64,000 bases of DNA, taken from assembly GCA_033032865.1 (NCBI GenBank), contig JAWHQI010000068.1, forward strand, positions 1,736,001 to 1,800,000, given 5' to 3'. Position 1 is the first letter of the stretch, and each line of letters opens with the position of its first letter. A program made the position numbers and the translations under genes. This document shows, one piece after another, positions 33,694 to 44,304 of this stretch. Below the pieces are notes generated by a model, which did not search any database, was not told the DNA's origin, and worked only from the letters and a program-made list of their open reading frames with translations. Source of the DNA: Dactylorhiza incarnata (Eukaryota > Streptophyta > Magnoliopsida > Asparagales > Orchidaceae).

Positions 33694-35496
33694 AAAAAAT
33701 CCATAGTCAAGCTACGCGACGGTAAACTAAGCGCTTTTGGGAGGCACCCCAACGTTATCCTTTTTATTTTTGTTATTTGTTGTTGACTTTAATTCTGCAG
33801 GTGTTATTCCGACAACCCCGTCTACCAACCAGGGAAGCCCTCTTCACCGCTTAGTCATTTATTTTTATCTTCTTAATTGTCATTTTAGTTTTTTTTCATC
33901 TTCATACTTAGTCTTAAACATTGGGGACAATGTTTAATTTTAAGTATGGGGGTGTAGCATAGCATTTTGTTGGAATTTTTATTTTTGAAAAAAATATATA
34001 TATATTTAACTTAATAAAAATCAAATTTCTTGGAAAGGACGCTTTGGGCTTGAATTCCCATCACAGCCTCTAGTACCTTGCGAGCCCTTCACCGGGTTGA
34101 CCTTGGGAAGTCCAAGAACTAAAAAAAAAACAATATTAGGAAATGTTCTTTTTGTTTAGTTTATCAAAACGTGCTAGCTTGCTAAATTGTAAGTTCTAAA
34201 GTAGACTTATTTTTCATATGGACTAAGAAATTTTTGTGCAAGAATAGTTTTTTTTGAAACTTTTGAGTAAAATTGTTGACTCATGCAGTGCTTCTAGTCA
34301 AATGCATGTGTTTGAGTAGTATTGGTGCAGAATTAAATTCTTGGCATAAATCTAAAATTATGATTTAATAATTTGCGTAGAAATGATTTATTTTACTTCT
34401 AATTCGAATCCGGTGATTATCTTAAAGTAGTTTTGGTGAGTGTGTAGAAGATTGTTAGAAAGCTATTACTCGAATCGTACAGAAGGGTGTCCTTTCTCGA
34501 TGTCTAGAACTTGCCTTTAGCTATCTTCAAAGCATTTGCACTTTAGAATAATTAACCTTATGGAAATGACTTAGGCCTTTCTTTGGACAGTTTGAGCCCT
34601 TGCATCCAATCCTAAAATTACTACCGTTGTTGACACAAAATTGAGCCTTTTATTCTTTCTTTTTGATCCGCCCTTATCATTTCGCCACCAAAACCAAAAA
34701 AGCCAAACCCATGTACACTTAAATTTTGAGCTAAATTGTTGAAAAATTTTAGATGATACGGTGAAGAGACAATTTTTCAAAAAAATCATGGGTGTCAATT
34801 CAAAAGAAATATGTTTATATCAAAGAACAAAAATCTCATAATGATATGCGGCCTTGGTATGCACATGCATACTTGGAATGATCCCAATTATGAAGAATAG
34901 TGGTATAAATAAAGGAGAAAGGGATTGTTTCCCTTAGCAAAATGTGAGTATGGGGGGTAAAGCCTCTTTATTTTGTGGTAGACATTGTTCTCCTTTAGCT
35001 CAAAACTCATTGTTTAAGTGGAATACACCTTCATGTTTATCATTGTTTACCTCTCCCTTAAACCCAAGCCTTAAATTACAACCTATTTAAGTCCTAAGGA
35101 TCCATATAGTTGATTTAGTATGAAGTACAGTGGAGAAGGTGCAAACAGGCAAGCCTATGGCCATCGACATTGATGGATTTCTTTGGAGGCCACCCCGAGC
35201 GTCAACATCTAGTAATTTAAATCTTAGCAATCACGCTATTTTCTCCCTTTGCATAAGTTTAAGATTGACCGTCGACTCGTTTTAGAAGTGATAATAAATA
35301 ATTAAAACGCATTTTGAATTATTTCATAAATTAGTATTTATGTCAAGAACATCTTTCTACTAAAATATCTACGCATGCCGGCATAAAACTTCGCATTTTA
35401 CTCTCTAGTTTTCAAGATTCTATCTAGCATTAATTTTTCCTACCCTTATGAAGAATGGTTTGCTCGGGACGAGCAACGAGTAAGTATGGGGGTGTT
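33694..35496 (+). other. Non-coding 3' region of element G with three polypurine-like tracts
   Basis: No env or other ORF. Polypurine-like tracts TAAGTATGGGGGTGT at 33941, TGAGTATGGGGGGTA at 34945 and TAAGTATGGGGGTGT at 35481; the last directly precedes the 3' LTR. Blocks such as TTTATCATTGTTTACCTC (about 35037) recur in H at 57538, so the three elements G, H and I share this region. Confidence 0.7.
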
Positions 35497-37402
35497 TGAT
35501 GACTGGTATTTTAGTCATCGTTTTAGCCTAATATCTTATTTGATATTTAAATGAATTAGCGCATTTGTTCATTATTTTTATAAATTTCCGTAAAAATAAT
35601 ATTGTACGTTATAACTAATATATTTTCTATATTTTTAGGGATTCAGCAGGCCTGGGGGGTATTTAGGTGCGAAGTCCCGCTGTCGCGTCCAAGACTCGCA
35701 AACTGTCATACATCTCTCTATATATATAAACATATAAATATGTATATATATGTGTGTTATATATATATATGTTATATATATGTTTATATATATATATATA
35801 CGATTATATTTATATATATGTTTATATATATATATATGATTATATTTATATATATTAATATATATGTTTATATATATACGTTTATATATATATAAACGTA
35901 TATATATTCATGCAGCCCCGTCGGTCCTCCACCTTGCAGCAGCACCACCGCCGTCCTCCAAGCTGGCCACCACCACCTAGCAGCTCCTCCGGCAACCACC
36001 ATGCAGCTACCACCAGCCGAGCTCCTCCATGCAACAATCCAGCCCGAGCTCCTCCTTGTGAGCCTCCACGTCAGCAAAACCACCTTGCATGGATCTTCTA
36101 TCCACCACCCGACAGCAGCGCCTCCTCCGCCCAAGCTCCCTTCGTCCACGTCACTGATCCAGCTCCACCACGCTGCTTTTAATGCCTCTGCCGTTTCACC
36201 TCCATGAGATCCCGCCAAGGACGTCTGCCATTTCCCATTGATGTCGCCTCCAATTATTGCCGTCAGCTGCAGCTCCCGCCTGTTATAATCAACACCGCCT
36301 GCTTCCGTTTTGGATGATCTGACGCTGCCTATATATATTATATCGGGCATGATTTTCGAGGGGAAGGGTTTTTGAGAGAGATTGTTGTATTTATTCGACC
36401 ATATATTATTATTCGCCCGAGAGAATTTCATTCCAGTTTATTTTTCGTTCCGAAAACTTGTGTTTCGGACGACGCTTTAGTCAGTCTCTTGTAATCCTGT
36501 ACGTCTTTCTTTCTTCAAATTAGTTGTCTCGAACATTAAAGCTTGTATTTTTATTTTTTTGTAATTTCTTTCTTTAGAAATTAAAGTTCATCTCAATTTT
36601 GCTAATTTTAATATTCTAGTTTAAAAAGTTTGTTGCTTGTCTTCTTTGTTCGTTCCTTTTCGTCATGTCACATTTTTATAATAATAATCATCCTATCTAC
36701 ATGAGTAACTAATTCCTATAGTGCTCGATCGCGACGATCCGAGGATGAAATAATTTTGCTATGATCCTAGCCTTGTCTCAGCTTATGATTTACCTTTGAT
36801 ATAACAAATTATTATGAGGCTTTATCATCAATATATAATCTTCATATTTGTTTTCGTTCTTTAGTTAGCCGAGAGGCTCGTAAGACGAATCGATCACTCA
36901 TTGGTAAAAGGAGTAGAACGCAACCCTCGAGAGAGGACGACGTAACTCTTCCAGATTGGAGTAAAATCCAATAGCGAGGTTCACTTCCTAAAGCAAGTCT
37001 TAGGCGATGCGATTTGAGAACGAATGTTCGGTCGATACACCTAAACTTAGTTGAACTTAATCCTCGAAAGAGGAGTGTTCATGCTGCGGGAACCTTCACG
37101 GTCAAAGCCTCTTCAACAAGAGAATTGCATTGCTACTTTCATTTCGTAATTTTATAAATCCGAGGTGACTCAAAGATCGGGTACTAGTTTTAAACCATCG
37201 ATTAATTTCCATTAGCATTTCTTTTAGTTTCGGCTATTTACAAACAAACCAACCCAACTTTCTATTGATAAAATAATAGCGATTTTCAAAGTAGAATTAC
37301 TCAACCACCCCGAGTCTAATACGACCTTGGTTTTATAAACCTATACTACTCTCGATACGGTACACTTGTCGTTGTCGTTAGCAGATATAGTTTTGCGCAT
37401 CA
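35497..37402 (+). repeat. 3' LTR of element G, complete (1906 bp)
   Basis: TGATGACTGG at the start, GCGCATCA at the end, followed by the CCATG duplication. The (TA)n array is at 35720-35905 and the GC-rich pocket at 35910-36290. The second half (36600-37402) is present only in this copy. It is AT-rich and holds no open frame. Confidence 0.88.
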
Positions 37403-37454
37403 CCATGCAGGGTAAGGTCATACCATGGTGTGATGTATGTTCAGTAGGTTTACT

Positions 37455-37780
37455 GTCACAACCGCTGAGACAAGCTCTCATTCTCAGTTGAACCGCTGAG
37501 ACAAGGCCAGGAGCCACTGAGAAGGTTTCTGGGCCTACTGAGATGCAGATAGAAGAAAAACTGCTGAGACAATTGTCTGTCTCAGCGGATCCGCTGGGAT
37601 GGGATAGAAGTAGCCGTTGAGACAGCAGGCCATCTCAGCCCAACCGCTGAGACAGATTCAAAATGATCTGGCGGGTTCTGCTTTTGGCGCAAGCTACAGA
37701 AAGGCTTCTTAGGGTCCACCAATCACTCCCACTGTCAGAAGGACAGCTAAGAGCCGTTGAAGATCATTGGAGTATAAAAA
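37455..37780 (+). promoter_or_regulatory. LTR C promoter: CCGCTGAGA cluster and TATA box
   Basis: AACCGCTGAGACAAG, GAACCGCTGAGACAAGG, GTCTCAGCGGATCCGCTGGG and AACCGCTGAGACAG lie within 200 bp, followed by AGTATAAAAAGAATAAG at 37771. The same motif precedes ORF3 of C (18687-18801). Confidence 0.65.
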
Positions 37781-38564
37781 GAATAAGCTAGGGCTTTGTA
37801 AAGGACTCTTCCTACATTTTACTCTCTAGCACACAAAAGAAGAACAAGATTACTGTTCCATTGTCAGCAGCCAAGAAGCTTTCACTTCCAGATTACCTGA
37901 GGCTGCAAGGAGAGAAGAGGTTGCTCATGTTGTTCAACTCAAGAAAGAGCCAGCTGATCCAGTCCATCATCTGAAGGAAAGGATCAAGAAGAATTAGCTT
38001 GGGGCATTCCTACTCCTCCCTGGTTCAAGACTGCAACAGCAGTTGTTTAGAAGCAGAAGTCCACCTCTTTTATCTTTTGATTGTAAACCCATCTTATTAC
38101 TTCCGTAGAAAGTTAATTGTTCTGAGTTTGTAGGGCATCTTTGCCTGAGGGTGTAGGGCTATTTGGCCTGAATTGTAGAGGTGAGAGGTCAGCTTGAGTG
38201 TAGGATCATTGTTGAGCCTGAGAAAGGGCTGTTGAGCCTAAGGTAGGGATGTTGAGCCTGAGGTAGGGTTTGGGAAAGCCTGAGAGATCCTGAGGGATCT
38301 GTGTTGTAGGCTCTTGGAGCTAAGATTGGAGAAGTTGGCCTTTTCTAACTCATTATTAGAAAGGTGAAGGGGGAAAGAGGACTAATCAAGACACCATGTC
38401 TTGAGGAACCTCAATAAATTTTTATGTGTTTTCTGTTCTTTATACTTTACTAACCTAAAATCAGAAATGAGCTAGACTAAAATAAAAGAAACCTACTCAC
38501 CCCCCTCAAGGTGACTAATACTATATCCTAGATAAACTATCAATGAGAACTATTGATAGTTAAT

Positions 38565-38971
38565 CAACACAGTCTGAGCACCGCTGGCACCGACGGCCTC
38601 GCCAAGCACACAGCACAGGCCGAGCACCGCCGGTTAGGCCTAACCAAATGGGATGCAGCCCATGCACCCCAACCCCTCACTGAGCCTGTCTCTCAGCTAT
38701 AGTAGGTTGTTGATGGTGGGTCTCGAACCCCCACCGCCCTTGATAAGAAACCTTCAACAGTTCTCATCACCAACTGAGTTGAAGGTTTCTTATCAAGGGT
38801 GGCGGGGGTTCGAGACCCGCCATCAATAACCTACTGTAGCTGAGAAACAGGCTCAGTGAGGGGTTTGGGTGCATGGGTTGCAACCCATTTGGTTAGGCTT
38901 AACCGGTGGTGCTCAGCCTGTGCTGTGTGCTTGGCGAGGCCGTCGGTGTCGGCGTTGCTCGGACTGTGTTG
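38565..38971. repeat. Head-to-head inverted SINE pair (194-bp arms, 19-nt loop)
   Basis: Left arm 38565-38758 and right arm 38778-38971 are reverse complements with about 90 percent match by eye. Each arm carries a perfect RNA polymerase III B-box GGTTCGAGACC (minus strand at 38729-38719; plus strand at 38807-38817). The minus copy also has an A-box-like TCAGTTGGTGATGAG (38777-38763) about 35 bp before it, as in tRNA-derived plant SINEs. The plus copy lacks this head and starts at about 38771. There is no coding capacity. A transcript would fold into a near-perfect hairpin. A simple foldback MITE is the alternative, but the pol III boxes favour a SINE. Confidence 0.65.
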
Positions 38972-39365
38972 TTTTCTTGGCAAGACTGTTACACCGCTCT
39001 AGTTGATAAGTCGACACCCCATAAATAACAAGTGGTTTCAGAGCCATGTTGTTCAAAGAAAAGCTTAACAGCTTAAACAGATCTGCTCTTGGGTGTATCA
39101 AATCAATTGATTATCATATCCTAACTCTATGGAGTAAGGCAAAAGATCTGACATCAGGAAGTTCAGATCCTTAAGTGAAAGCAGCTGGAGCTCTTCTCAT
39201 GTTGAAGAAGAAAAAAGTATAAGGATCAGGGCCATAGGGATCAGAGCACCCTTGACTATCTCAGACAGTGAATCTGAAGATGAAGAATGCTCTGTGGTCA
39301 GAAGATGAAAAAGAGCACCCTAGACTCTCACAGTCTGTGACTCTGAGGATGAGAAGGTCTACGGG

Positions 39366-40613
39366 TTGATGGCTCTATCAGATGAAGAAAATCATGATGA
39401 ATCACATTATGATCAGGTATGCATCACTCACACACCTTTACTACCTGCTTCAATTAAGAAGACCCAGAGTGCATCAGATGATTGCTCATTTTTTGGAAAT
39501 GATGCAGAAGACTGCTCATCATGCAACAATATGAACCAAGCTGATCTAATAGAACAGTTTGGTGATCTCTTGGTTTCTCTGAGAAAGAGCAAAAATCTTA
39601 TTAGAAATCAAGCTAAAGAGCTAGAATCACTCAGACACATTAAGGATGAGATGAATGAGGAAATATGTATGTCCCATAATGAGGGCACCAATTCCTGTGA
39701 GCTCAAGAAGATCATAGACAAGCTTCATGATGAAAGAAACCAAAGGGAAGAACTCATTAGGAAACTTGAGAATCATCTTCTTAAGGAAAGAAGCTTAGTG
39801 GCTCAATTCTCTAAGACGAAAACTATACTGCCCATCATTGACACCTTCTCCTTCTATGGAAATAGGAGGGAATTAGGTTTCAATGAAGGGGCAGTAGATG
39901 CTGGGAATGGAGAAAGGGACAAAACTAAAGCTGAGCCTCATACCACCTTTAAGAGGGTAGTGCTTCCCTCTAATAAGTATGACCAGGACAGTGTACATGG
40001 TCACTGGATGAATGGAAGCTCCAATAGCTTAGGAAATGCTCCTAACTATGGGAGGAGAAAGGGAATGGGGATGAGTGCATTAAAGGCTCCTCATGAGGAA
40101 ATCCAAATGGCCTATCATGAACCATTTGTGTTTGGTGCCTCAGCCCCCACCTTCAAGGGTAAAGGAGCAACACCTTCCCAATCTCTTCCAGATAAGAAGC
40201 AGGCTGGTAGCACCTGTATAATCAACTCTCACTTGACCATATCTGATGCCATCAACACCATGCCAGCTAATTATCTGACATCTGTTGCTGACAAACAGAT
40301 AAAGTCAAGAAGAAATAAGTATACTAGAGCAGCTAGTCAGCCCTTAGCTGAGAGAGATAGGAAGAATGTTGCTGCCTTCTCTATAGAACATAAGCATTGT
40401 GATTCTCCACCCACCTCAAAAATTAGGTACAACATCCATGAATGTTGGTGTTGTGGTAAAGTGGGACACTTTGCCATTGACTGTTGGCACAACCCTAGTG
40501 TGCTTAATACAAAGGAAGGCCCTCCTAGAAAGGCGGAGGTGAGTAGAAGAATTCTTTACAATGCTAACAAGAACCTAGGACCCAAATCAACTTGGGTTCC
40601 TAAGGGATATTAA
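39366..40613 (+). pseudogene. gag: Copia Gag of element D, C-terminal two thirds
   Basis: 415 open codons. Acidic start, coiled coil (about residues 55-145: LIEQFGDLLVSLRKSKNLIR onward), basic middle with KERSLVAQFSKTKTILPIID and APHEEIQMAYHEPFVFGA. The zinc knuckle CWCCGKVGHFAIDC is near residue 360, and the end is STWVPKGY before TAA. About 60 percent like Gag of C by eye. The N-terminal gag domain that should lie after the primer site (39045-39365) is missing or unreadable, and the apparent ATG at 39366 is therefore unlikely to be the original start. The 3' end abuts a pyrimidine-rich TCTATTTTGCAGG, like C. Confidence 0.8.
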
Positions 40614-41244
40614 ATCTATTTTGCAGGATAGTCCATGTAGACAATCAAAAGCAAATAAGGCTATTGGACAATGAGTGACCCAGGGATAACTCTGGACTAA
40701 GAAAAACCTCACCACCTGCTAAGATGCACTGATCAAGAGGGAGCTAAAAATAAAAAATAAAAGAAACATCACATCAAGGGGGAGCTACTAGCTCAAGAAG
40801 ATACAAAAGCTAAGGTGAAGGTAACTATATTAATGTTCAATACATAACTTCATCCTTATCATGTTATAAAAGTAATTTTTACTTAAGTAAGCAAAAGCTG
40901 TCACTCAAGGAGCACATTTATATGACACTGCTAAAGCATTGCACTGATCATACAAAAGAGTGAACAAAAACAATATCGTTTTGAACACAAAACGATATCG
41001 TCAAAATAGTGATTGTTATCGTCAAGATGATTTCTGGACATCAATATAGGATCATGACGATACCAAAGTGTCGATCTAACATTCAAAAGATCTGAAATTA
41101 ATTGATCGCAACCATTCAATCTAAGTTAATCAGACCTTTGTCAAATGACACTTCGCATTCCAATCCCAAAACTATAAATAAAGATCAGATGTCTGAAGGT
41201 TAAAACACACCCTACATTAGCCCTAAAAAGTCGTCGTGTTCTCT
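40614..41244 (+). promoter_or_regulatory. Post-gag region of element D with motif cluster and TATA box
   Basis: No reading frame. 40966-41078 contains ACAATATCGTTTTG, AACGATATCGTC, TTATCGTCAAGATG and CATGACGATACC, matching the ATCGTCGA-type motifs of the 3' LTR of D. ACTATAAATAAAG (41171-41183) is a good TATA box 73 bp before the ORF3 ATG at 41245. A GGGGGAGCTA purine run (40787) may be a relic of the 3' pol region. Interpreted as an internal promoter for ORF3, by analogy with C. Confidence 0.5.
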
Positions 41245-43165
41245 ATGCCTTCGAAGAGTGATCGAGTCGACATCTTTAGATTCCTCTCAGCTCAAGTATG
41301 AAATGGCGCTAAAGAAGGAAGGATTTCTCTATGAAGGAAGTGAAGTAGTGAGGAATGGTTTCTCAGAAGGGCCAGAAGAGATTCAAGACACTATTAAGCT
41401 ATTGGACACCGTCAGTCTGGAGTTCTCCCTCTCTGAGCCAACCGTGATATTAAAGAGAGTAGTGTTGGAGTTCTTCTCAAATGCCAAAGGTGGCTCAAAA
41501 GGAACATCCGTGAAAAGATCGATCAACGGAATGAAAGTTAAGGTGAATCCAAAGAGGTTGGCAAGGGTTCTATAGATGACGACCTTCAACAAGTGGGAGG
41601 AAAATGAGAAGGTCACCCAGGAAAACCTTAACAGGGCTCTGGCATGGTGCGGACACTCCCGCAAGACCTATGGGTCTCTGGAAAGAAAGAATTTTAATCA
41701 ACAAGGGAAACTCATGGCTGATATTGTAGAAAAATCCCTCCTCTGTAAAGTTGGGTCGCGTGATAGGATATCCAAGCCCAAGTTCGAGATTATGGTGAGG
41801 ATAATCCTAAGTAAGAAGACCAACAGGGTTCAGATTATCTTCAAGAGAATACAAGAAAGCTTTCAAGTTCCAAATCTGGGAAGAATACAATCTCTATTTC
41901 TACTGATTTCTTACCCTGAAAGCTTTGACAAGAAGTATGGTGTAAAAATACATCACATGAGAAAGATAGATATCAGGATACTGGAAAGGTGGAAGAAAGT
42001 TCTGACTAAGTATCCCAATAAGATGAAGACTACAGAGGATGTGAAGAGGAAGGGAGAAAGCTCATCTGAAGAAAGTGAATAAGGCAACAACTCAGACTCA
42101 TCTGACTCTCAAGTGCCTGCAGAGAAAAGGAATGTTTCCCTCCAGACCTCTGCTCTATGTCTGGGATCCGGGACAATGGTAATAACAGGAACAGAGCAAG
42201 AGGATGCTGAGACTGAGAGGGAGAAGAATGGTGAGATCCCTGCTCAAGTGGAAGAAGTGATCAATAAGATCAGTGGGGCTGAGGATGCTGTCCATTCTGG
42301 ATCAGTAGACCAAGAGGACCCAAGTAAAGATCCCCAAGAAGACAACCAAGAGATTCCTACTGATGAGACTAGTAGAGATCTGCCAAGTCTTGAAAAGGAA
42401 AATGAGTCAAACCAGTCACCCATCAGAAAATCTCCATCTCCAATGGTTGATGGGAATAAAGAAGAGGAACCAGGACAAGCCAGTTCACCTCGATAGAATA
42501 GGATAGTGGAGTCCTCACTATTGCCTCAAATAAGAATGATCCTGGAAGAACAAAGAATGAAGATTGAAAATAATGTTAACTCAGCTATCAATGACCTAAG
42601 AAGGGAACTATCTGCTGAAACTGCAAACCTGAGAAATAATGTGAAGAATCTGCAAGAACAAACTGCCAAAGAGATAACACTCACTCATCAGGGTCTGTAT
42701 CATGCAATGGAAAATCAGATAATGCTCAGCAACAACATAGAGAAGGCTTACATAGCAACCAACAGGTGGATGGTTGAACACATGACAAATATCCAGGATA
42801 ACCTTGATCATCACAGCAAAGAGCTAGACAGTCATCTGCTGGAGACAAAGAACCATTTGGAGAAAGGGATTTATATCCTGAAATAAAAGATACTAGTACT
42901 TCAGGAGAACCTCCAAAGGGAGATGTCAAGAGAAGTCATAAAGGGGGAGATCAATGATAAAGGCCAGTGGTGAGCATGCCATCTGGACCACCAATACCAT
43001 CAGGGAAGCAATGAATCTTCCTCCTCTATACTTTGATGAGCCTGCTGAAGAGTACCCTACTGAAGACTCACATGTTGACCTTCCTGATCAACATGTTGAC
43101 AATGCTGATGCTACTGATGATCAATGTAAAGAGAAGGAAATACTGGAGGAAGATGAAGTAAAAAT
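41245..43165 (+). pseudogene. ORF3 of element D, 5' segment
   Basis: ATG at 41245 (MPSKSDRVD) corresponds to the ORF3 start of C, then a frameshift. From about 41300: MALKKEGFLYEGSEVVRNGF, EFSLSEPTVILKRVVLEFF and INGMKVKVNPKRLARVL, then TAG at 41573 and, in frame, TTFNKWEENEKV to MADIVEKSLLCKVGSRDRIS and FEIMVRIILSKKTNRVQIIF. TAA at 42080 is followed by an acidic region (42113-42496), a coiled coil (42506-42886, LRNNVKNLQEQTAKEITLT) and an acidic end to 43165, where E is inserted. It is hydrophilic with no membrane segment. The N-terminal half fits the pattern of the family often labelled putative plant transposon protein; this is from memory of the pattern and was not searched. Confidence 0.68.
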
Positions 43166-44304
43166 TGTTGGATCGGTAGGCGCCCTTAGAGGGGGGGGGG
43201 GGTGAATAAGGGTTTTAAAGATTTTATAATTATTTTGAATATTTTAGAAAAAGCTTTGAATATGATAATAAAGAAGATCAAGACTAATCAAATAAAGTAA
43301 AAATAGAGACATGATTTTATTAACTTGAGAAACATGATTACAAAATTTGATCTCTTATGAAAGCTAGAAATCAAAGCTAAATAGAAAAGAAACCTTTTGG
43401 TTTTCTATCCCGACTCGCTTCCCCACGAACCGGTGGCCCTAGCCTTATCCTCCCTGGATTCGGCCTCAAGCCGCTCTAGCCAATCCCTCCCCGGATGTGG
43501 CCTCGAGCCCCCCTAGACCTAGCCTAGATCTAGTCGCCAACACGAGGCGATTTTCCCCCTAAGTCCTACCCAGACCTAGTCGCCAACACGAGGCGATTTC
43601 ACTAATCGTTTACAAAGAGGAATATGAAATAGCAATAAAGAAATAAGAACTCCCTCAAGATGGACTTCTGAAGTTGAAGACGAAGATCCGCCGTTGAATA
43701 AGCGTTGTAGAAGCGGACTTCGATCTGATCTGGCGTGACGAGATTCTCCTTCAGAAGTTTTGCAGAGCTTCGCTAGCACATCAACTTTCGGCCAAGATAG
43801 CCTCTGGAATTCTGGCACTCAGTATCTCTCTCTGATGTCTCTATGAAACGAGAGGACTTGGGTCCTTTTTATAGACTAGCGCTAGCGCCTGCGCTAGCCA
43901 CTACCGCCGGCGCTATCTCATATTAGGAGACTTTTTGCGCGGCAGAATCTTCAATCCGAGGCAACAATTCCAGCATGCCTTCTGTGCATCGAGCTAGCGC
44001 CGGCGCTATCCACTATCGCCTGCGCTATCTCATATTAGGAGACTTTTTGCGCGGCAGAATCTTCAATCCGAGGCAACAATTCCAGCATGCCTTCTGTGCA
44101 TCGAGCTAGCGCCGACGCTATCCACTATCGCCTGCGCTAGTGATCAGTTTGGAGTTGATGGCTCAATTTCGGGGGCAACCACCATATGTAAACCTTTAGT
44201 CATTTTGACCTGTTATCCTGCACACTTAGATCACACAAGATTAAATACACACATAGGATTTGTTATTCTCAAACCTAGGAGATGCGGAAGACCGTGTTCC
44301 AACA
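43166..44304 (-). repeat. 3' LTR of element E
   Basis: 1139 bp. TGTTGGATCGGTAGGCGCCC to CCGTGTTCCAACA on the plus strand, with a 12-nt G run (43191-43202). Contains two copies of a 119-bp tandem unit (about 43910-44140) starting CTATCTCATATTAGGAGACT, each carrying GAGCTAGCGCCG. TATA box (sense CTATAAAAAGG, 43873-43863) lies next to the first palindrome GCGCTAGCGCCTGCGC. Confidence 0.92.
43863..44145 (-). promoter_or_regulatory. LTR E promoter: TATA box and tandem palindrome units
   Basis: Sense order: three palindrome sets (GCTAGCGCCGGCGCTATC type) from 44140 down to 43876, then the TATA box at 43873-43863. The first set abuts the TATA box. The 5' LTR has the same layout at 51383-51107. Confidence 0.65.

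Larger units (their letters stand above)
31444..37402 (+). mobile_element. Athila-like Ty3/gypsy element G, internally deleted
   Basis: 5959 bp, plus strand, exact 5-bp duplication CCATG. Both LTRs begin TGATGACTGGTATTTTAGTC, and the 3' LTR ends TTTTGCGCATCA. The 5' LTR stops at about 32532 and is joined directly to the end of pol (integrase). A deletion removed the last 800 bp of the LTR, the primer site, gag, protease, RT and RNase H. What remains is integrase, a 1.8-kb non-coding 3' region and the complete 3' LTR. Confidence 0.88.
37408..39030 (+). repeat. LTR between elements C and D (remainder), shared or adjoining
   Basis: Continues the LTR begun at 31340. CCGCTGAGA/TCTCAGCGG palindrome motifs fill 37455-37650; TATA box TATAAAAA at 37773. 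Degenerate repeats of GAGCCTGAG follow at 38130-38320, then CTCACCCCCCTC near the end (38498). The SINE pair interrupts it at 38565-38971. The likely end is AATAACA just before the primer site at 39033, which would make this LTR both the 3' LTR of C and the 5' LTR of D. However the 3' LTR of D (52076 onward) has a different middle, so a precise tandem cannot be claimed. Confidence 0.6.

Noticed and set aside
38719..38817. tRNA genes suggested by two B-box sequences
   Set aside because: No acceptor stem, D-loop or anticodon arm can be formed around them. They fit SINE heads only.
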